Source: Phytohabitans houttuyneae (lineage in GTDB: Bacteria; Actinomycetota; Actinomycetes; Mycobacteriales; Micromonosporaceae). Taken from it: a DNA stretch of 64,000 nt. Shown in pieces: positions 60,638-64,000 of this stretch. The first letter of the stretch is position 1. Every line of letters begins with the position of its first letter. The position numbers were made by a program, and so were the translations under genes. The notes under the pieces are model-generated. The model made no database searches, had not been told where the DNA came from, and saw nothing but the letters and a program-made list of their open reading frames with translations. The stretch covers positions 2,232,997 to 2,296,996 of the forward strand of contig NZ_BLPF01000002.1 in the NCBI RefSeq assembly GCF_011764425.1. Reading direction: 5' to 3'.

Positions 60638-62134
60638 ATGAGAGTCCTCTTCAGACCGTTCATCGCGGCCGTCGCGGTCGCCGCCACCCTGGCCGCCTGC
60701 TCGAGCACCAGCGGCGGCGACTCCGCCGACCCGAGCTCCATTGTGGTCAGTGGCACGTACCCGATGGAGTCGATCGACCCGCACTCGGCCGAGGGCGGCT
60801 CGGCCGGCAAGGAGTTCGCCGGTCAGGCGATCTACAGCCGGCTCACCCGCCCCGACGCGCAGGGCAAGATCATCGGTGACCTGGCGACCGAGTGGTCGGC
60901 CGACCCGACGGCCACCACGTGGACCTTCACGCTCCGAAGTGGAGTGACGTTCTCCGACGGTACGCCGCTGACGGCCGACGACGTGGTCGCCTCCTTCCAG
61001 CGGCTGATGGCCGGCGACAGCCCCATCAAGACCAACTTCACCGACGCGAAGGTCGAGGCGCCCGCGCCGGACAAGGTGGTCGTCACCGCGGCCAAGCCCG
61101 ACGCCGCCCTCGCCAGCAAGGCGGCCACGCTCTTCGTGCTGCCGAAGAACGTCGGCGCCGACTTCTTCAAGAAGCCGGTCGGCTCCGGGCCGTTCACGGT
61201 CAAGTCGTTCACGCCGGGGGAGGACCTCGTGCTGACCGCCAACGACACGTACTACGCCGGCAAGCCCAAGGTCGACCAGGTGACGATCCGCACAATCCCG
61301 GAGATCTCCGCCCGGCTGACCGCGCTGCGCACCGGCGAGGTGGACCTGGTCTGGGGCGTGCCGGACGACCAGCTGGAGAGCCTGAAGTCGGACGGCAACC
61401 TCAAGACCGAGTCGGTCTCCAGCCACCAGGTCTTCACGATGTGGTTCAACTCGTCGGTGCCGTCGCTGAAGTCCGCCGCCGTGCGCAACGCGCTGTGGAA
61501 GGCGGTCGACTTCAAGACCATCGTCGAGAACCTCTACCCGCAGACCGGCAAGCTCGCCGTCTCGCCGCTCGCGCCGACCGTGTTCGGGTACAGCGAGCAG
61601 CAGCCGAAGGCGTACGACCCGGCGGCCGCCAAGGCGGAGCTGACCGCGGCCGGCTTCGACTTCGGCAAGCCGCTGCGGCTGCAGTTCGCCAACTCCGAGT
61701 TCCGCCCCTTCAACCAGGCGGTCGTCTCGGACCTGTCGAAGATCGGGGTCAAGGTGGAGCTGCTGGAGAAGGAGCAGGCGGTCTTCATCAAGGACCTGAT
61801 CGCGCTCAACTGGGACGTCAACTTCCAGCAGCTCGGCACGGCCGGCTTCGACGCGGCCACCAACCTCGGCCGCCTCTACACCTGCGCCGCCAAGCGCAAC
61901 GGCTACTGCAACCCGGAGCTGGACAGGCTGCTGGCCGAGGCGGGCACGACGAGCGACGCGGCCAAGCGCCAGGAGGCGTACGCCGCCGCGAGCAAGATCA
62001 TCTGGGATGACGCGGTCGGCATGTACCCGATGTCCGTGCAGATCGCGTACGTCTGGAACAAGCGGCTCGACGGCTTCACCCTCGACGCCAGCGGCTATCC
62101 CGACTTCACCAACGCGACGGTGGCGCAACCGTGA
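60638..62134 (+). CDS. ABC substrate-binding lipoprotein, family 5
   Basis: The 498-residue protein has a lipoprotein signal (FIAAVAVAATLAACSS, lipobox LAAC) and the SBP_bac_5 fold: SIDPHSAEGGSAGKEFAGQAIYSRLTRPDAQGKIIGDLATEWSADPTATTWTFTLRSGVTFSDGTPLTADDVV. Then come FTVKSFTPGEDLVLTANDTYY, ISARLTALRTGEVDLVWGV and ...AAVRNALWKAVDFKTIVENLY. Family members bind peptides, nickel-chelates or oligosaccharides; a sugar-linked neighbour (the glycosidase) favours an oligosaccharide or glycoconjugate. AGGAG precedes the ATG. The stop overlaps the glycosidase GTG as GTGA. Confidence 0.92.
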   Translation: MRVLFRPFIAAVAVAATLAACSSTSGGDSADPSSIVVSGTYPMESIDPHSAEGGSAGKEFAGQAIYSRLTRPDAQGKIIGDLATEWSADPTATTWTFTLRSGVTFSDGTPLTADDVVASFQRLMAGDSPIKTNFTDAKVEAPAPDKVVVTAAKPDAALASKAATLFVLPKNVGADFFKKPVGSGPFTVKSFTPGEDLVLTANDTYYAGKPKVDQVTIRTIPEISARLTALRTGEVDLVWGVPDDQLESLKSDGNLKTESVSSHQVFTMWFNSSVPSLKSAAVRNALWKAVDFKTIVENLYPQTGKLAVSPLAPTVFGYSEQQPKAYDPAAAKAELTAAGFDFGKPLRLQFANSEFRPFNQAVVSDLSKIGVKVELLEKEQAVFIKDLIALNWDVNFQQLGTAGFDAATNLGRLYTCAAKRNGYCNPELDRLLAEAGTTSDAAKRQEAYAAASKIIWDDAVGMYPMSVQIAYVWNKRLDGFTLDASGYPDFTNATVAQP

Positions 62135-63972
62135 GCATCGCACTTCCCTTGACGTCCGAGGCCTACCGCCAGGCGCAGCAGCGCCTGGCGCGGGGCTGGA
62201 ACACCTGGGACACCCGCAGCCTGCTGACCCAGGTGCTGCTGCCCGACGGGCTGGCCGTCGCGCTCGGCGTCAAGGAGTACTACCGGGGCAACGCCCTCAA
62301 CCAGATCCAGATCGGGCGGCGCGAGGAGGGCGCCGAGGAGGTGACGCTCGGCCCGCACGCGATCGACGGCGCGTACACCCAGGTGACCGTGCGGTGGCGG
62401 GGCGTGGAGCTGTCGGTCGAGACCGCGCACGCCGGCGACGACCTCGTCGTGCTGGTGACGCCGCTGGCCAACCAGGCGCAGCCGGCGACCCTCACCGTGT
62501 CGGCGGGCCTGCTCTGGAACCGTCCCGGCGCCGTGCGCCGGGCCGGCGAGAGCCTCGTCGCCGAGCTGCCCGGCCGGAAGGTCGCGGTCTTCGGGACGGC
62601 GCCGCACTACGACGACCCCTACGTCGACATCACCGGCCCGTACCTGGCGCTGCGGCTCGACGGGCCGGTCGGGGTGTCGACGGGGGAGCGGCGCGACCTG
62701 GCGCGGATCCGCGAGATCGTGGCGGCGGCGCGGCCGGCGGCCGCGGCGAGCCCGCACGAGGAGCTGGTCCGCGACGCGATCGCCTGGAACACGGTGTACG
62801 AGCCGGCCGGCCAGCGCGTCGTGACCACCGTCAGTCGACTGTGGAACGTCGGCAAGCGCGGCGGCTACGCGCTGTTCTGCTGGGACAACTACTTCAACGC
62901 GCTGCTCGCCGGGCTCTTCAGCGCCGACCTCGCGTACGCGAACGCGGTCGAGATGACCCGCGAGCTCACCCCGGCCGGCTTCGTGCCGAACGTGGCGCAG
63001 GGCACCGGCCGGCGCACGTACGACGGCTCGCAGCCGCCGGTCGGCGCGCTCGCCGCCCGGGAGCTGTACCGGCGCTTCGGCGACCGCTGGTTTCTGGAGG
63101 AGGTCTTCCCGGGCCTGCTGCGCTGGAACCGGTGGTGGTGGCGCACCCGCCGGGACGGCGAGCTGCTCTGCCTCGGCTCCACCGCCTTCGAGCCGCAGTG
63201 GCCGTCACCGCAGGACATCCCGCGCATCGACCAGCACTTCGGGGCGACCTGCGAGAGCGGCTGCGACGACCATCCGATCTTCGCGGACATCCCGTACGAG
63301 AAGTCGACCGGACTGATGCTGGCCCACGACGTGAGCCTCAACAGCGAGTACGCGATGGACTGCGCCGCCCTCGCCGACATCGCGGCCGAGTTGGGCCACG
63401 ACGCCGAGCGGGACGAGCTGCGCGAGCGCGGTGCGGCGGTGGCGGACGCGATGGAGCGGCTGCTGTGGTCGCGGGAGACGGAGTCGTACCGCAGCCGCCG
63501 CACCGACACCGGCGACTTCACCGCCGACATCTCGCCGATGAGCCTCTACCCGCTGCTGGCCGGCGTCGGCGCCGGCGGCCGGGACCGGCGGATGGTCGAG
63601 CGGTACCTGCGCGACGAGCGCTACTTCGGCGGGCGCTGGGCGGTGCCGTCCACGCCCCGCACCGACGCCGAGTCGGCCTCCCGCAGCTACTACTGGCACG
63701 GCCGGGTCTGGCCGCCGATGAACTTCCTGGTCTACATCGGACTGCGGCGGGCCGGGCTGGCGGAGGAGCGGCGCTGGCTGGCCGAGCGCAGCGCCGAGCT
63801 GGCGATGAAGGAATGGAACGAGGCGCGTCACGTGCACGAGAACTATTCGGCGAACACCGGCGAGGGCTGCGACAAGGCCAACAGCGAGCCGTTCCACTCG
63901 TGGGGCGCGCTGCTGAGCCTGGTCCCGCTGATCGAGAGCGGCGCCGTGGACTACTTCCGGGAGGGCGCGTGA
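62131..63972 (+). CDS. MGH1-like (alpha/alpha)6-barrel glycoside hydrolase
   Basis: The 613-residue cytoplasmic enzyme has an N-terminal beta domain (NTWDTRSLLTQVLLPDGLAVALGVKEYY) and an (alpha/alpha)6 barrel with PHEELVRDAIAWNTVYEP, YALFCWDNYFNALLAGLFS, GFVPNVAQGTGRRTYDGSQPP, DISPMSLYPLLAG, YYWHGRVWPPMNFLVYIGL and HENYSANTGEGCDKANSEPFHSWGALL. Acidic residues in CWDNYF and HENYSANTGEG are likely catalytic, as in GH63/MGH-type mannosylglycerate or alpha-glycan hydrolases. No signal peptide, so it acts on the imported product of the adjacent ABC system. Start overlaps the binding-protein stop. Confidence 0.87.
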   Translation: MSIALPLTSEAYRQAQQRLARGWNTWDTRSLLTQVLLPDGLAVALGVKEYYRGNALNQIQIGRREEGAEEVTLGPHAIDGAYTQVTVRWRGVELSVETAHAGDDLVVLVTPLANQAQPATLTVSAGLLWNRPGAVRRAGESLVAELPGRKVAVFGTAPHYDDPYVDITGPYLALRLDGPVGVSTGERRDLARIREIVAAARPAAAASPHEELVRDAIAWNTVYEPAGQRVVTTVSRLWNVGKRGGYALFCWDNYFNALLAGLFSADLAYANAVEMTRELTPAGFVPNVAQGTGRRTYDGSQPPVGALAARELYRRFGDRWFLEEVFPGLLRWNRWWWRTRRDGELLCLGSTAFEPQWPSPQDIPRIDQHFGATCESGCDDHPIFADIPYEKSTGLMLAHDVSLNSEYAMDCAALADIAAELGHDAERDELRERGAAVADAMERLLWSRETESYRSRRTDTGDFTADISPMSLYPLLAGVGAGGRDRRMVERYLRDERYFGGRWAVPSTPRTDAESASRSYYWHGRVWPPMNFLVYIGLRRAGLAEERRWLAERSAELAMKEWNEARHVHENYSANTGEGCDKANSEPFHSWGALLSLVPLIESGAVDYFREGA

Positions 63973-64000
63973 GCAGCGCGGACGTCCTGGTCGTCGGCGG
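63969..64000 (+). CDS. FAD/NAD-dependent oxidoreductase (5' end only)
   Basis: A GTG at 63969 overlaps the glycosidase TGA (GTGA) and reads VSSADVLVVGG before the window ends. DVLVVGG is the beginning of a Rossmann GxGxxG nucleotide-binding motif, so a flavin- or NAD-dependent oxidoreductase is likely, as the next gene of the LacI-controlled operon. Only ten and a half codons are visible. Confidence 0.55.
   Translation, partial: MSSADVLVVG

Noticed and set aside
1-64000. tRNA, rRNA or complete insertion sequences
   Set aside because: No cloverleaf-like sequences, rRNA landmarks, transposase frames or paired terminal repeats were recognised by reading; a tRNAscan or ISfinder run would settle it.

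Overview
The window is a very GC-rich actinobacterial chromosome segment. Long open frames occur on both strands, GTG and TTG starts are common, Tat-type secretion signals are frequent, and secreted multidomain enzymes are abundant. Gene content (NicO transporter with a giant phosphoesterase, DUF6295, GH/ABC cassettes, LuxR-type AAA regulators) and the intergenic repeat types fit a soil or plant-associated member of the Micromonosporaceae; this placement is inference. I see no rRNA, tRNA, CRISPR array, complete IS or phage genes.

Layout. 1-9.1 kb: a lone winged-helix domain protein, a secreted S8 protease with Kelch repeats, a Tat-exported sugar isomerase coupled to a secreted sugar dehydrogenase, and lexA. 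9.1-9.9 kb: a gene-free repeat patch. 9.9-14.7 kb: a tight six-gene leftward operon (secreted metalloprotease, small membrane protein, DUF72, dienelactone hydrolase, DUF6295, M28 peptidase). 14.8-22.4 kb: an orphan TRAP-type binding protein, then a membrane protein / NicO metal transporter / 1644-residue metallophosphoesterase operon. 22.4-25.6 kb: a sigma factor coupled to a 56-residue protein, then an MFS exporter and an eroded hydrolase. 25.7-26.8 kb: a LysR-type DNA-binding domain fused to an esterase, with a perfect palindrome in the divergent promoter. 26.8-30.7 kb: a leftward operon of GT87 glycosyltransferase, inositol-phosphatase-like protein, ThuA and Gfo/Idh/MocA oxidoreductase. 30.7-39.1 kb: a membrane protein, ThuA-fascin secreted protein, four hydrolases and a LuxR/AAA regulator.

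39.2-44.4 kb: an AraC regulator, a STAS protein, a SpoIIE-type phosphatase coupled to a cobalamin-binding protein carrying the W-x9-EH signature of B12 photoreceptors, and DUF695. 44.4-49.5 kb: an FtsX-type ABC exporter divergent from a histidine kinase/response regulator pair. 49.6-55.6 kb: CE2-like esterase, AraC, PhyH-type dioxygenase, sialidase-like protein and a DHDPS/NanA-family lyase. 55.7-64 kb: LysR, aldo/keto reductase, LacI, a family-5 peptide/oligosaccharide-type ABC importer (no ATPase inside the window), a glycosidase and the start of an FAD-type oxidoreductase. A near-identical palindrome in front of both lacI and the importer marks these as one likely regulon.

Eight genes need one or two extra bases to read through (ten events in all; nine at or beside G/C runs in seven genes are detailed, plus one short C pair). 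All are single-base losses. This points to homopolymer undercalling in the assembly rather than real decay, so those proteins are probably intact in the organism.
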